Made by a program: the position numbers and the translations under genes. This document shows positions 36,238 to 47,786 of a DNA stretch of 64,000 nucleotides, one piece after another. How positions within the stretch are numbered: position 1 is the stretch's first letter; every line of letters begins with the position of its first letter. Below the pieces are notes generated by a model. That model was given only the letters and a program-made list of their open reading frames with translations, was not told the DNA's origin and did not search any database. Origin of the DNA: Omphiscola glabra (taxonomy: Eukaryota; Mollusca; Gastropoda; Lymnaeidae); assembly GCA_964017045.1 (NCBI GenBank), contig OZ024807.1, positions 11,844,241 to 11,908,240 of the forward strand. The letters are read 5' to 3'.

Positions 36238-36489
36238 TACCGTATTTTAAGGACTATAAGACTTTTTTATTAGAAAAATTGCCTTCAAAATTCAGGTGCG
36301 TCTTATACTCGAAATTAATATAAAAATGGTAAAAAAAATTATTTAAAAAAAAAAATTGTATTGCTTAAAAATTACGGTGCGTCTTATAGTCCGTAGCGTC
36401 TTATAGTCCGTAGCGTCTTATAGTCCGTAGCGTCTTATAGTCCGTAGCGTCTTATAGTCCGTAGCGTCTTATAGTCTGTAAAATACTGT
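36238..36489. mobile_element. MITE with TACCGTATTTT termini and internal tandem copies
   Basis: Starts TACCGTATTTTAAGGACTAT and ends ATAGTCTGTAAAATACTG, an imperfect inverted pair. Next to the right end the 17-bp unit CGTCTTATAGTCCGTAG is repeated six times (about 36378-36475); this unit is itself part of the inverted repeat. Confidence 0.68.
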
Positions 36490-37056
36490 TTGTCTTAATA
36501 GTATAAATTTGAACGTATACTGTTTCCTAGCTCGTCTCAAAGTCACAAGCAATATAGCTTAACGATGTTCGGGACTGAATCGCCAAACAAGGTGTTGACG
36601 AAGTACCACATCAATCTATGACAGTTGGCTCCGTATGTGTCGGTCGTTCATGGGTTAATAATTAGGTTTATACTTTATGGATATCTATTGCGCGGGGCTG
36701 CTTGCTGGACAAACACAATTTTTGACGAGGTGTGTGTCAGCAATTCAAAACAGATGGCTGCTCGGCTGTAGTCAAAGTCAGAGTCAAGTTGTGACATGAT
36801 CATTCAAACATATCTGTCATAAATGTTTAATCCACCGTGTGTAGTTTTTATTTCAAGAGTGTCATCTTTCCAACTAATGCATATCGAACATGCAACTGTC
36901 ACAAGGCTGTCAGATATGTTTTCCAACGTTGATATCAGAAATCGTTTCATGTCAAAAAAATCTCGTTACCCTTTGCTGGACCTGGTCAGACCGAACCAGC
37001 ATGACGTCGACTTCATCGATTCGTTTTACTTTTTGCCCTCTCCTCCCCCCGGTTCT
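36490..37056. other. Intergenic DNA, no gene recognised
   Basis: The + frame from 36823 is open for over 60 codons but has no known motif or splice sites and runs into repeats. Confidence 0.45.
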
Positions 37057-37132
37057 GTCAACCCGATTCACTGTCCTTTCTGTCAACCCGATTCACTGTC
37101 CTTTCTGTCAACCCGATTCACCGTCCTTTCTG
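37057..37132. repeat. 24-bp repeat, three copies
   Basis: The unit is TGTCAACCCGATTCACTGTC plus CTTT. Confidence 0.9.
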
Positions 37133-37164
37133 TCATCGGTATAAACCTTTTTTTTTTTTATCCT

Positions 37165-37575
37165 TTATACCAACTTCGCTTTCGTTTGTGGGTGGCTGGC
37201 TGGCAGGCGAAAATCTTTGGACGGCTAATTGACCCACTTCTCGTCAACTTTGGAGCTGAAACTTGGCACAAAGACTTGATGCAGACGATAACACATGCTA
37301 TCAAATTTTCAACCACCCCCCCCCCCACCCTTTTTTTTAAACCCCAACCTTAACACACACAAAATCAGCTTTTTCCCGTTTTAGGGAAAATTAAGGGGAA
37401 ATGAAGGACAATTCAATATAACTACGCTAAATGAGATTCTTAAAACAAAAATATCGCGTTTGGTGCGTAATAGTTGGTGAAATTAATCTTAGGTGCAAGA
37501 GTGGGTGTGTCATTAGAATCATTAATACAGTTCAGGGGCGCGAAAAACAATTTGCGTTTGCTAGCCTGAAAAAGG
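37165..37575. repeat. Dispersed repeat family, copy B
   Basis: Second copy of the family at 29052-29475, same orientation. It shares GAGCTGAAACTTGGCACA and GTTTGGTGCGTAATA and ends near AGTTCAGGGGCGCG. A G-run follows at 37580-37591. Confidence 0.75.
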
Positions 37576-37709
37576 GAAAGGGGGGGGGGGGAGGGGTACT
37601 AATTTGCATTCTTATAATTTGCGTTACTTGTATGCATGTTTTGTCACAATTTCAGCCCCCCCAAATTTTTGTTGTTCCCGGTCTTGGTTATACGTTTCAC
37701 ATTCGGTAT

Positions 37710-38205
37710 TACTGCTCTTGGCAGTGGGTATACTGCTCTTCCCATAGGATACACTGCTCTTCGCATTGGGTAGACTACTCTTCCCATAGGGTATACTGCT
37801 CTTGGCATTGGGTATACTGCTCTTCCCATAAGATATAATGCTCTTTGCATTGGGTATACTGCTCTTCCCATAGGATATACTGCTGTTGGCATTGGGTATA
37901 CTGCTCTTCCCATAAGATATAATGCTCTTTGCAGTGGGTATACTGCTCTTCCCATAAGATATAATGCTCTTTGCAGTGGGTATACTGCTCTTCCCATAGG
38001 ATATACTGCTCTTTGCATTGGGTATACTGCTCTTTGCATTGGGTATACTGCAATTCCCATAGGATATACTGCTCTTTGCATTGGGTTTACTGCTCTTCGC
38101 TGTGGGTATACTGCTCTTCCCATAGGATACACTGCTCGTTGCATTGGGCAGAGTGCTCTTCCCATGTAGTATACTGCTCTTCGCTTTGGGTATACTGCGT
38201 CCAGC
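37710..38205. repeat. 21-bp minisatellite, about 23 copies, alternating types
   Basis: Two 21-bp types, CTGCTCTTCCCATAGGATAT+A and CTGCTCTTTGCATTGGGTAT+A, mostly alternate to give 42-bp pairs. Both strands stay open because 21 is a multiple of three; I read no gene here. Confidence 0.94.
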
Positions 38206-38704
38206 TCTAAATTGACATACGGTAAACAAGGTCCTCATTTTGTCAAGCATGCGTCCAAGAAAATGTATTTGAGGACACCCCCGGTGTCCCTACAACCGCC
38301 CTTCCCACACAGCGTTACAATATTGTCCCACGACTGGTCTGACCTACCACGTCTGCTGGCATCACTAATATCTCATGACAGCTCTTTGATAGCTGAGCTT
38401 TGAAATAACACAAGGGGAAAAAAAATATTTTTATTCACTAGAGCTTCAGACAGGGGGCATTCATATTTCACAATATTCTGACTTTATCTTAGAATTACGA
38501 CCCTTTAATCGCTGATGTAATGCAATGGTTGTCTTTCTTTGTGGAGATAAACAATACTTACCATGCTAAATAAACCATTATCAATTACATTTTTAAGAAT
38601 ATTTTTTTGCAAGATGCGCCTATAGATTTATCTGGAGACTGCCTAAGGTAGTTCTGCCAAACATTTTTGTCTCTTGGTGAAACTTTTTTTCCCCCGCAAA
38701 GCCG
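38206..38704. other. Intergenic DNA, nothing recognised
   Basis: No exon, RNA or element found. Confidence 0.5.
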
Positions 38705-38860
38705 AGACATGACATCTCGCATGACATCTCACATAGCATCTCACATACCAACTTAAATGACATCTCACATGACATCTCACATGATATCTCACAGGACATC
38801 TCACATGATATCTCACATGGCATCTTACATGACACCTCACATGAAATGTCAGATGAAATC
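38705..38860. repeat. 12-bp minisatellite, about 13 copies
   Basis: The unit is CATCTCACATGA with minor variants. Confidence 0.92.
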
Positions 38861-38915
38861 TCAAGAGATATTTATTTTAAAACGTTTTAGAAAACTATTC
38901 GCAATATTAATACTT

Positions 38916-39015
38916 CTCACCTGATGAATTAAGAAACATACATAATCATATAGCATTATCGGCTTATCAATTAAGAAACATACATAATCATATAGCATTA
39001 TTGGCTTATCAATTA
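38916..39015. repeat. About 42-bp direct duplication
   Basis: Two copies of AATTAAGAAACATACATAAT then CATATAGCATTATCGGCTTA, the second with TTGG for TCGG. Confidence 0.88.
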
Positions 39016-39076
39016 AGGAAAGCAAAGCGTAACACTTTCTGGACTTGGTAGTGGTCATTACAGGGAATCAAGGTTC

Positions 39077-40466
39077 AGATCGCTGACCCTATGTGGCTAG
39101 TGTATGAGCTACAGACATTGTGAGATCGCTGACCCTATGTGGCTAGTGTATGAGCTACAGACATTGTGAGATCGCTGACCCTATGTGGCTAGTGTATGAG
39201 CTACAGACATTGTGAGATCGCTGACCCTATGTGGCTAGTGTATGAGCTACAGACATTGTGAGATCGCTGACCCTATGTGGCTAGTGTATGAGCTGCAGAC
39301 ATTGTGAGATCGCTGACCCTATGTGGCTAGTGTATGAGTTACAGACATTGTGAGATCGCTGACCCTATGTGGCTAGTGTATGAGCTACAGACATTGTGAG
39401 ATCGCTGACCCTATGTGGCTAGTGTATGAGTTGCAGACATTGTGAGATCGCTGACCCTATGTGGCTAGTGTATGAGTTACAGACATTGTGAGATCGCTGA
39501 CCCTATGTGGCTAGTGTATGAGTTACAGACATTGTGAGATCGCTGACCCTATGTGGCTAGTGTATGAGCTGCAGACATTGTGAGATCGCTGACCCTATGT
39601 GGCTAGTGTATGAGCTACAGACATTGTGAGATCGCTGACCCTATGTGGCTAGTGTATGAGCTGCAGACATTGTGAGATCGCTGACCCTATGTGGCTAGTG
39701 TATGAGCTGCAGACATTGTGAGATCGCTGACCCTATGTGGCTAGTGTATGAACTGCAGACATTGTGAGATCGCTGACCCTATGTGGCTAGTGTATGAGCT
39801 ACAGACTTTGTGAGATCGCTGACCCTATGTGGCTAGTGTATGAGCTGCAGACATTGTGAGATCGCTGACCCTATGTGGCTAGTGTATGAGTTACAGACAT
39901 TGTCAGATCGCTGACCCTATGTGGCTAGTGTATGAGTTACAGACATTGTGAGATCGCTGACCCTATGTGGCTAGTGTATGAGTTACAGACATTGTGAGAT
40001 CGCTGACCCTATGTGGCTAGTGTATGAGCTGCAGACATTGTGAGATCGCTGACCCTATGTGGCTAGAGTATGAGCTACAGACATTGTGAGATCGCTGACC
40101 CTATGTGGCTAGTGTATGAGCTGCAGACATTGTGAGATCGCTGACCCTATGTGGCTAGTGTATGAGCTGCAGACATTGTGAGATCGCTGACCCTATGTGG
40201 CTAGTGTATGAGCTGCAGACATTGTGAGATCGCTGACCCTATGTGGCTAGTGTATGAGCTGCAGACATTGTGAGATCGCTGACCCTATGTGGCTAGTGTA
40301 TGAGCTGCAGACATTGTGAGATCGCTGACCCTATGTGGCTAGTGTATGAGCTACAGACATTGTGAGATCGCTGACCCTATGTGGCTAGTGTATGAGCTGC
40401 AGACATTGTGAGATCGCTGACCCTATGTGGCTAGTGTATGAGTTACAGACATTGTCAGATCGTTGC
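39077..40466. repeat. 46-bp satellite-like array, about 30 nearly identical copies
   Basis: The unit is AGATCGCTGACCCTATGTGG, CTAGTGTATGAGCTACAGAC, ATTGTG. Variation is almost confined to one site (GAGCTAC / GAGCTGC / GAGTTAC). A rare TGTCAGATCG variant occurs at about 39900 and again in the last copy, where the array passes directly into the 25-bp array. Confidence 0.97.
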
Positions 40467-41002
40467 CAGGACAACGTGAGGTAATAGTAGTCAGGACAAC
40501 GTGAGGAAATAGTGGTCAGAGCAACGTTAAGTAATAGTGGCCAGCACAACGTGAGGTAATAGTGGTCAGGACAAAATGAGGTATAGTAATCAGGACAATG
40601 TGAGGTAATAGTGGTCAGGATAACGTTAAGTAATAGTGGTCGGGACAACGTGAGGTAATAGTAGTCAGGACAACGTGAGATAATAGTAGTCAGGACAACG
40701 TGATGAAATAGTGGTCAGAACAACGTTAAGTAATAGTTGCCAGGACAACGTGAGGTAATAGTGGTCAGGACAACGTGAAGTAATAGTAGTCAGGACAACG
40801 TGAGGTAATAGTAGTCAGGACAACGTGAGGTAATAGTGGTCAGGACAACGTTAAGTAATAAGGGTCAAGACAACGTGAGGTAATAGTGGTCAGGACAACG
40901 TTAAGTAATAGTGGTCAGGACAAAGTGAAGTAATAGTGGTCAGGACAACGTGAGGTAATAGTGACCAGGACAACGTGAGGTAATAGTGGTAAGGATGACG
41001 TG
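40467..41002. repeat. 25-bp minisatellite, about 21 copies
   Basis: The unit is CAGGACAACGTGAGGTAATA plus GTGGT, with GTTAAG variants. It abuts the 46-bp array with no spacer. Confidence 0.95.
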
Positions 41003-42029
41003 AAGTGCGATTGGTTCTAATCGAAATCGTTAAATAAAATAAAACTGAGTCCCATGTCCTGCACAGAGTTAATTTATGTCAAGTGATATCATGGTAAAAG
41101 GTCAACCGTCGTCAGCGGTGAACATCTCGCACGCAGTTCCCCCCCCCCCCCCCACTCTTTCGGGCAGTTAAACTCGCTGGTTACCTCCCCTGACGGCCTG
41201 TTATGATAATTACTCGGCCAAGAGCTTGATAAGAACCACATTGCTGAGTTACCACCTCCCCCCTCCCCCACGCCTCTCTTTGGTGGACACAGCGCCCCTC
41301 ACGGCTAGAGAACGGCACACGATCACGTTAGTTTAGCACTTGGTGTCTGGGGCAATGTTCGGGAAAACAGCGCCATTCCCCCTATGGGATCCATGTCATG
41401 TTGACCCCTTTTTGGGATCCAGGGAAGGTGAAAATGTAATCATTTAATTAGCTGTAGGGGTTTGTTTGAAGTATAACACATTAATTAAAATTTGGACATC
41501 AGAACTTATTATGACATAAACACAATATGTTTTATTTTAAATAACTGATTTAGAAACACCGAGTTTAAACACGCCATGTCTGTGAATAGTTGTCAAACAT
41601 ACTCGAGTAAGTGAATGGTTTGGCTTGTTGAGTCCCTCTTGGACCATTAGCCGTATTAGTCAGTGCGCACACCGATGGGGGGCTGGAAATGCCGTGTGCG
41701 TGTGAATCATTAGTCTCAAGGGAAAGAAGGGAGGGCTGTCTAGAATATATTGAGAACCTCCGGGGACAGGTTATCGTCACGTTCGTACGTCCGGCGAGAG
41801 GGGTTTGAGATTGTGAAGAGTTCGTGAAATGTTTAAAGCTAGAAGTAGAGGTAAAAAAAAAATGTGAACTCCTTTAGGGTCTATCTAGAATCTGGTGAGG
41901 ACCACTGGGGACATGTTATCGTCATGTTAGAATGTCCGGCGAAAGGGTTGGGAGAGTGCGGAATGTGAGTCAAGTGTTGTGGGGGGTGTAGGGGAGAGAT
42001 GCTTGGCTGCCCGGGCAAGGAGAGACCCT
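41003..42029. other. Intergenic DNA, no gene recognised
   Basis: Contains a C-run at about 41140-41154 and a diverged direct repeat near 41715-41815 and 41870-41960 (shared phrase GGACATGTTATCGTCA-like). Nothing coding was recognised. Confidence 0.5.
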
Positions 42030-42230
42030 AACCCTGGTCGTTAGACACATTTGGGATATGTAGTCGTTAGACACAGTTGGGATCTGTAGTCGTTAGACAC
42101 AGTTGGGATATGTAGTCGTTAGACAAAGCTGGGATCTGTGGTCGTTAGACACAGCTGGGACCTGTAGTCGTTAGACACAGTTGGGATATGTAGTCGTTAG
42201 ACACAGTTGGGATCTGTAGTCGTTAGACAT
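42030..42230. repeat. 26-bp minisatellite, about 8 copies
   Basis: The unit is GTCGTTAGACACAGTTGGGA plus TCTGTA or TATGTA. Confidence 0.94.
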
Positions 42231-43229
42231 GCTGACAGTGCCATTTGATGACACGCTAGTATGTTAAGTTGATGAGATAGTCATAATATATTATGTCAGA
42301 CTGCTACCAATGCCATGGGTATTATAGACGCACCGACCTAGCGTCATACCAACATGCTGACCTTAGTTACATAGACGAGTTTAGCAGCATTTTGCTTGCT
42401 AGATTTTAAACAAAAAGTATTTGTTAGCCTCACTTGTAGCTTCTCTAGCCCCGCCACAAAAAATCCAAAGTCAAAGTTACATAGGGTTTTGTTGTATATG
42501 TTATTATGAATTTGATATGTGCTGCTGCGACCTCGAAATCATAAGTTTATACACATCGCCAGTCGTCGCGTTGCGCCCACTTCCTCCTCTCGTCCAGGGG
42601 TTATCGTAGGGGGGGGGGGGGTTCGTTGGTTTTTATCTCCTTCTTCCTCCCCTTATCGTGTTATTAATGAGAAGTGTAGACCTTTCAACATTACAATCTT
42701 TCGTCACTATAGGCACATAGAAACAAAGAGGAACCCCTCGAAGGGCCAGCACTCTTTAAGGATTTTCTTTAGCGGGGGAGGGTGTGGGAGGGCGGAAAAC
42801 AATGAGTTGTATGTTAAATACCACCAAGTCTTAAGAAAAATACGTGGTCATACCAAAATAAAACACACACCACACCCCCATCCCCCTCCCCCCCTCCCCC
42901 GAAGTGAACTATGTATTTAAAGATTTTAAAAATAAATAAATAAAAATTAATAAATAAATAAAATAACTTTAAAAAAAAATTAAAATTAAATGATCCACAA
43001 AATGTGTAACGAAAATAGAAGATATGAAATGGTGTAACTAAGATAGAAGATATGAAATGGTGTAACTAAGATAGAAGATATGAAATAGTATGAATCTCTT
43101 GTCACGGAGAAACGTGAGCTGCAAGTTCATATGTGTCGGTTGTTTTGAGGGTGTCGAACATTTGAGTTTAATGACAGGTTCGAAAAAATTTCCCATAAGG
43201 ATTGCAACATTTTTAGATCTTCTTGGCCA
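42231..43229. other. Intergenic DNA with a small 28-bp repeat, no gene
   Basis: A G-run lies at about 42610-42620, pyrimidine-rich C-runs at 42878-42900, and three copies of a GATAGAAGATATGAAATGGT unit at 43012-43090. No exon recognised. Confidence 0.55.
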
Positions 43230-46200
43230 ATCATTTTACCTTGTAAGTTAATGATTGGCCCTGGTGTTAAATGCTGGGTTTGTAATCCTGCCATTGTCAC
43301 TGCCATGTACGTTAATGATTGGCCCTGATGTTAAAGGCTGGGTTTGTAATCCTGCCTTGTCACTGCCATGTAAGTCAATGATTGACCCTGGTGTTAAATG
43401 CTGGGTTTGTAATACTGCCATTGTCACTGCCATGTAAGTTATTGGTCTGGTGTTAAAGGCTGGGTTTGTAATCCTGCCTTGTCACTGCCATGTAAGTCAA
43501 TGATTGGCCCTGGTGTTAAATGCTGGGTTTGTAATACTGCCATTGTCACTGCCATGTAAGTTATTGGTCTGGTGTTAAAGGCTGGGTTTGTAATCCTGCC
43601 TTGTCACTGCCATGTAAGTCAATGATTGGCCCTGGTGTTAAATGCTGGGTTTGTAATATTGCCATTGTCACTGCCATGTAAGTTATTGGTCTGGTGTTAA
43701 AGGCTGGGTTTGTAATCCTGCCTTGTCACTGCCATGTAAGTCAATGATTGGCCCTGGTGTTAAATGCTGGGTTTGTAATACTGCCATTGTCACTGCCATG
43801 TAAGTTATTGGTCTGGTGTTAAAGGCTGGGTTTGTAATCCTGCCTTGTCACTGCCATGTAAGTCAATGATTGGCCCTGGTGTTAAATGCTGGGTTTGTAA
43901 TACTGCCATTGTCACTGCCATGTAAGTTATTGGTCTGGTGTTAAATGCTGGTTTTATAGTTCTGCCCTGTCACTGCCATGTAAGTTATTGGTCTGGTGTT
44001 AAATGCTGGGTTTATAGTTCTGCCTTGTCACTGTCATGTAAGTCAATGATTGACCCTGGTGTTAAATGCTGGGTTTATAGTTCTGCCTTGTCACTGCCAT
44101 GTAAGTTATTGGTCTGGTGTTAAATGCTGGGTTTATAGTTCTGCCTTGTCACTGTCATGTAAGTCAATGATTGACCCTGGTGTTAAATGCTGGGTTTATA
44201 GTTCTGCCTTGTCACTGCCATGTAAGTTATTGGTCTGGTGTTAAATGCTGGGTTTATAGTTCTGCCTTGTCACTGCCATGTAAGTTATTGGTCTGGTGTT
44301 AAATGCTGGGTTTATAGTTCTGCCTTGTCACTGCCATGTAAGTTATTGGTCTGGTGTTAAATGCTGGGTTTATAGTTCTGCCTTGTCACTGCCATGTAAG
44401 TTATTGGTCTGGTGTTAAATGCTGGGTTTATAGTTCTGCCTTGTCACTGCCATGTAAGTTATTGGTCTGGTGTTAAATGCTGGGTTTATAGTTCTGCCTT
44501 GTCACTGCCATGTAAGTTATTGGTCTGGTGTTAAATGCTGGGTTTATAGTTCTGCCTTGTCACTGCCATGTAAGTCAATGATTGACCCTAGTGTTAAATG
44601 CTGGGTTTATAGTTCTGCCTTGTCACTGCCATGTAAGATATTGGTCTGGTGTTAAAGGCTGGGTTTATAGTTCTGCCTTGTCACTGCCATGTAAGTTATT
44701 GGTCTGGTGTTAAATGCTGGGTTTATAGTTCTGCCTTGTCACTGCCATGTAAGTCAATGATTGACCCTAGTGTTAAATGCTGGGTTTATAGTTCTGCCTT
44801 GTCACTGCCATGTAAGTTATTGGTCTGGTGTTAAAGGCTGGGTTTATAGTTCTGCCTTGTCACTGCCATGTAAGTTATTGGTCTGGTGTTAAATGCTGGG
44901 TTTATAGTTCTGCCTTGTCACTGTCATGTAAGTCAATGATTGACCCTAGTGTTAAATGCTGGGTTTATAGTTCTGCCTTGTCACTTCCATGTAAGTCAAT
45001 GATTGACCCTGGTGTTAAATGCTGGGCTTATAGTTCTGCCTTGTCACTGCCATGTAAGTCAATGATTGACCCTAGTGTTAAATGCTGGGTTTATAGTTCT
45101 GCCTTGTCACTGCCATGTAAGTCAATGATTGACCCTTGTGTTAAATGCTGGGTTTATAGTTCTGCCTTGTCACTGCCATGTAAGTCAATGATTGACCCTG
45201 GTGTTAAATGCTGGGTTTATAGTTCTGCCTTGTCACTGCCATGTAAGTTATTGGCCCTGGTGTTAAAGGCTGGGCTTATAGTTCTGCCTTGTCACTGCCA
45301 TGTAAGTCAATGATTGACCCTAGTGTTAAATGCTGGGTTTATAGTTCTGCCTTGTCACTGCCATGTAAGTCAATGATTGACCCTAGTGTTAAATGCTGGG
45401 TTTATAGTTCTGCCTTGTCACTGCCATGTAAGTCAATGATTGACCCTGGTGTTAAAGGCTGGGTTTATAGTTCTGCCTTGTCACTGCCATGTAAGTTATT
45501 GGTCTGGTGTTAAATGCTGGGTTTATAGTTCTGCCTTGTCACTGCCATGTAAGTCAATGATTGACCCTAGTGTTAAATGCTGGGTTTATAGTTCTGCCTT
45601 GTCACTGCCATGTAAGTCAATGATTGACCCTAGTGTTAAATGCTGGGTTTATAGTTCTGCCTTGTCACTGCCATGTAAGTCAATGATTGACCCTAGTGTT
45701 AAATGCTGGGTTTATAGTTCTGCCTTGTCACTGCCATGTAAGTCAATGATTGACCCTGGTGTTAAATGCTGGGTTTATAGTTCTGCCTTGTCACTGCCAT
45801 GTAAGTTATTGGCCCTGGTGTTAAATGCTGGGTTTATAGTTCTGCCTTGTCACTGCCATGTAAGTCAATGATTGACCCTGGTGTTAAATGCTGGGTTTAT
45901 AGTTCTGCCTTGTCACTGCCATGTAAGTTATTGGCCCTGGTGTTAAATGCTGGGCTTATAGTTCTGCCTTGTCACTGCCATGTAAGTCAATGATTGACCC
46001 TGGTGTTAAATGCTGGGTTTATAGTTCTGCCTTGTCACTGCCATGTAAGTTATTGGTCTGGTGTTAAATGCTGGGTTTATAGTTCTGCCTTGTCACTGCC
46101 ATGTAAGTCAATGATTGACCCTAGTGTTAAATGCTGGGTTTATAGTTCTGCCTTGTCACTGCCATGTAAGTCAATGATTGACCCTGGTGTTAAATGCTGG

Positions 46201-46397
46201 GTTTATAGTTCTGCCTTGTCACTGCCATGTAAGTTATTGGCCCTGGTGTTAAATGCTGGGTTTATAGTTCTGCCTTGTCACTGCCATGTAAGTCAATGAT
46301 TGACCCTGGTGTTAAATGCTGGGTTTATAGTTCTGCCTTGTCACTGCCATGCAAGTTATTGGCCCTGGTGTTAAATGCTGGGCTTATAGTTCTGCCT
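43230..46397. repeat. Large satellite array (58- and 63/64-bp monomers) with 122-bp higher-order unit
   Basis: About 53 monomers in two length classes: A, containing AAGTCAATGATTGACCCTGG, and B, containing AAGTTATTGGTCTGGTG. From 43368 to about 43977, A and B alternate strictly; A starts fall at 43368, 43490, 43612, 43734 and 43856, exactly 122 bp apart. After about 43950 the TTTGTAAT(A/C)CTGCC form is replaced by TTTATAGTTCTGCC, and A and B occur irregularly. The 63-bp class is a multiple of three and gives open frames (CKSMIDPGVKCWVYSSALSLP-type). I see no sign that it is translated. Confidence 0.96.
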
Positions 46398-46959
46398 TGC
46401 TCAACAAGGCAGAGAGGAAAGAAGAGAACCGTCACGAAAAGAATTTGTACTACGCGGCAAGATTGAAGGCCTCAAAAAGTCTTTGGGGACAACTCACTAG
46501 AGGCTCTAAAGCTACACACGTACATAAAACACTGACACTGAATGCGTCTAAAGCGATACGTCATATATATACCACATTGAAGAAATGTTATTTATGACGT
46601 AGGCTACTGAAGTCTCTAAATTTCGGGGTCCGGGGTCCTTAAGCCTCTGTGGACGATGATCCCGTTGGCCGCCCTCCCATATTTGTAACACGGCGCTGCA
46701 TAAAACGCTATGATCAGTACGCCAATATTATATTCATGTATTTTCCAAATGACACACCCAGCATTTTATGCAACGATGGTTGGGCTCCAAAATTTCCGGA
46801 CAAGGCTCTTGAATGACATTGTAACATTCGAGGCTTGTTTCATTTCTCGGGCTACGCATTTGAATATTTTACCAGATAAGTATTATGGTTAGCGCTGGTA
46901 TTATTGCAGTTAATGAGCAAGACAATATACAGCGCATAGTACTTTATTCCTAAAGTGTA
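46398..46959. other. Unique sequence right of the satellite, unidentified
   Basis: A + frame from the array edge reads NKAERKEENRHEKNLYYAAR and stays open to 46597. It is lysine- and arginine-rich and not repetitive, so it could be a fragment of an old mobile-element protein, but I recognise no motif. Confidence 0.35.
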
Positions 46960-47600
46960 CTAGCCATGTTAAGAATCGACTACAGACTTTATTTCCTTTA
47001 CCCTCTCCTGGAGAGAGATCCCGAAACAGTTATCACCTTTCTTTTTAGGAGTTAGAATTATATGTGTGAGACCCTTTTTGCTCCGGGGGCAGTCAGCTGC
47101 GTCCAGGAACTGATCCATCAGAGCGGACTCACTGGCAAAAACAGGGGCTGTCCAGTCCAAGCCAGAAACACCAGTCACTTATCTCTGTGTCGAAAACTGG
47201 GTGGCCGGACAATTTTGATAAGGACAGTGGGCACACAGCACGAAAGCCAGGGGTGTATACGCCAACATGCCACATCCTAGCAGAACCGACACCTGTTGGA
47301 AACCGGGTCACCGACATCATAGTCTCTTTACCATATTGCGATCCTCAATACTGACCTACAAGCTCTTACTTCATTGGCTAGGCACTAACAGGGACCCTGT
47401 CTGCTGGCATTGCACGCTGGTTCTGGAAACAGTTTTGCATTTGTTGACTTCGCGCTCGCACTGGATGTTGCTGGGGAGGCCTCGTCGGCTGTAGTGTCCT
47501 ACGGTTCAGACTATCTTTTACCTTTTTGGCACTGCCCAACAGATTGGCCATTTTGCCGCTGTACTGGCCGGGGTTTAAGAGCTTAAGCTCAAGCCCCCAA
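46960..47600 (+). pseudogene. Possible LINE 3' fragment with C-terminal cysteine motif
   Basis: Around 47366-47455 a frame reads LLLHWLGTNRDPVCWHC then ETVLHLL. The C-x2-C-x8-H spacing, preceded by an LGxxxDPxC context, resembles the post-polymerase CCHC-type motif of non-LTR retrotransposons; the last cysteine is missing. Stops and frameshifts interrupt the region. No catalytic block is visible, so this is a tentative call. Confidence 0.4.
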
Positions 47601-47635
47601 AAAGAATATATATGTTAGTTTAATGTTATAAAGTG

Positions 47636-47786
47636 CAGTGGCGTAGGAAGGGGAGGGCATGAATATTTTTGTTTAAATTGAGAGGCTGCATTTTCGACCA
47701 ACGGCTTAGGGGTGCTGTTATCGTGGAGGAGGGAGGGAATATGTTTTGTCCCGCCCCGGGCGGTAACAACCCTAGCACGGCCACTT
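47636..47786. mobile_element. Short MITE related to the element at 12125 (151 bp)
   Basis: Starts CAGTGGCGTAGGAAGGGG and ends CCTAGCACGGCCACTT (a degraded CTAGCTACGCCACTG). Flanks ATAAAGTG and CTAAAGTC match at six of eight. Confidence 0.6.

Noticed and set aside
39077..40466. Regular 46-bp repeats considered as a CRISPR array
   Set aside because: Units are contiguous with no unique spacers, and the genome is eukaryotic.
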